Assembly: GCA_036971475.1 (NCBI GenBank)
Contig: JBAIZL010000002.1
Span: forward strand, 354,362,582-354,426,581
Direction: 5' to 3'
DNA from: Prosapia bicincta
Taxonomy: Eukaryota; Arthropoda; Insecta; Hemiptera; Cercopidae
DNA: 64,000 bases
The notes below the pieces were generated by a model, which saw nothing but the letters and a program-made list of their open reading frames with translations, did not search any database and had not been told where the DNA came from. Each line of letters begins with the position of its first letter. Position 1 is the first letter of the stretch. The translations under genes and the position numbers were made by a program. Below, piece after piece: positions 63,947-64,000 of the stretch.

Positions 63947-64000
63947 CAGGTGTAGTGGCAGGAGAAGGCACCATTGATCTTCTAGACATCATGAGTAACT

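Overview
This is eukaryotic, AT-rich, gene-poor DNA, most likely from an arthropod and probably an insect. That is an inference from the repeat types and the decayed transposon proteins; no host gene was found to fix the taxon. About 78% of the window is two unrelated tandem satellites. No intact protein-coding gene, rRNA or tRNA could be supported. Most open frames are satellite or microsatellite artefacts.

Layout. 1-12048: satellite A, about 127 bp per unit and roughly 95 copies, with internal multi-unit duplications. 12049-16015: a 4 kb non-satellite island. It holds a degenerate zinc-finger-like trace, a broken retrotransposon gag-protease remnant with a DTGA active-site motif, and a fold-back insertion at 14820-15238. 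That insertion has two perfect 172-bp inverted arms and a 14-bp direct flanking repeat. 16016-53540: satellite B, 134 bp per unit and about 280 copies, with irregular higher-order repeats. It includes a tandem duplication of about 8.44 kb (63 units) whose second copy has lost one unit. 53541-64000: AT-rich unique DNA with a compound CA/CG microsatellite, TA and TG microsatellites, a Tc1/mariner-like transposase pseudogene at 60996-61659, a fold-back MITE at 61821-62008, one possible hAT-type terminus, and a possible TATA box at the right edge.

Most interesting item. Each arm of the 14.8-15.2 kb fold-back carries a nearly complete hammerhead ribozyme core, on opposite strands. On the plus strand it runs CTGATGA, a 6-bp stem II, GAAA, a minimal palindromic stem III (ATGTACAT), a TA cleavage dinucleotide and an 8-bp stem I. 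A very short stem III resembles the minimal hammerheads described in Penelope-like retroelements, which act as dimers. The one departure is an extra T between CTGATGA and stem II. The arms could also form a 172-bp double-stranded RNA hairpin.

Nothing here works together as a pathway. The window reads as heterochromatin, perhaps pericentromeric: satellites expanded by unequal exchange, with decayed mobile elements in the non-satellite stretches.
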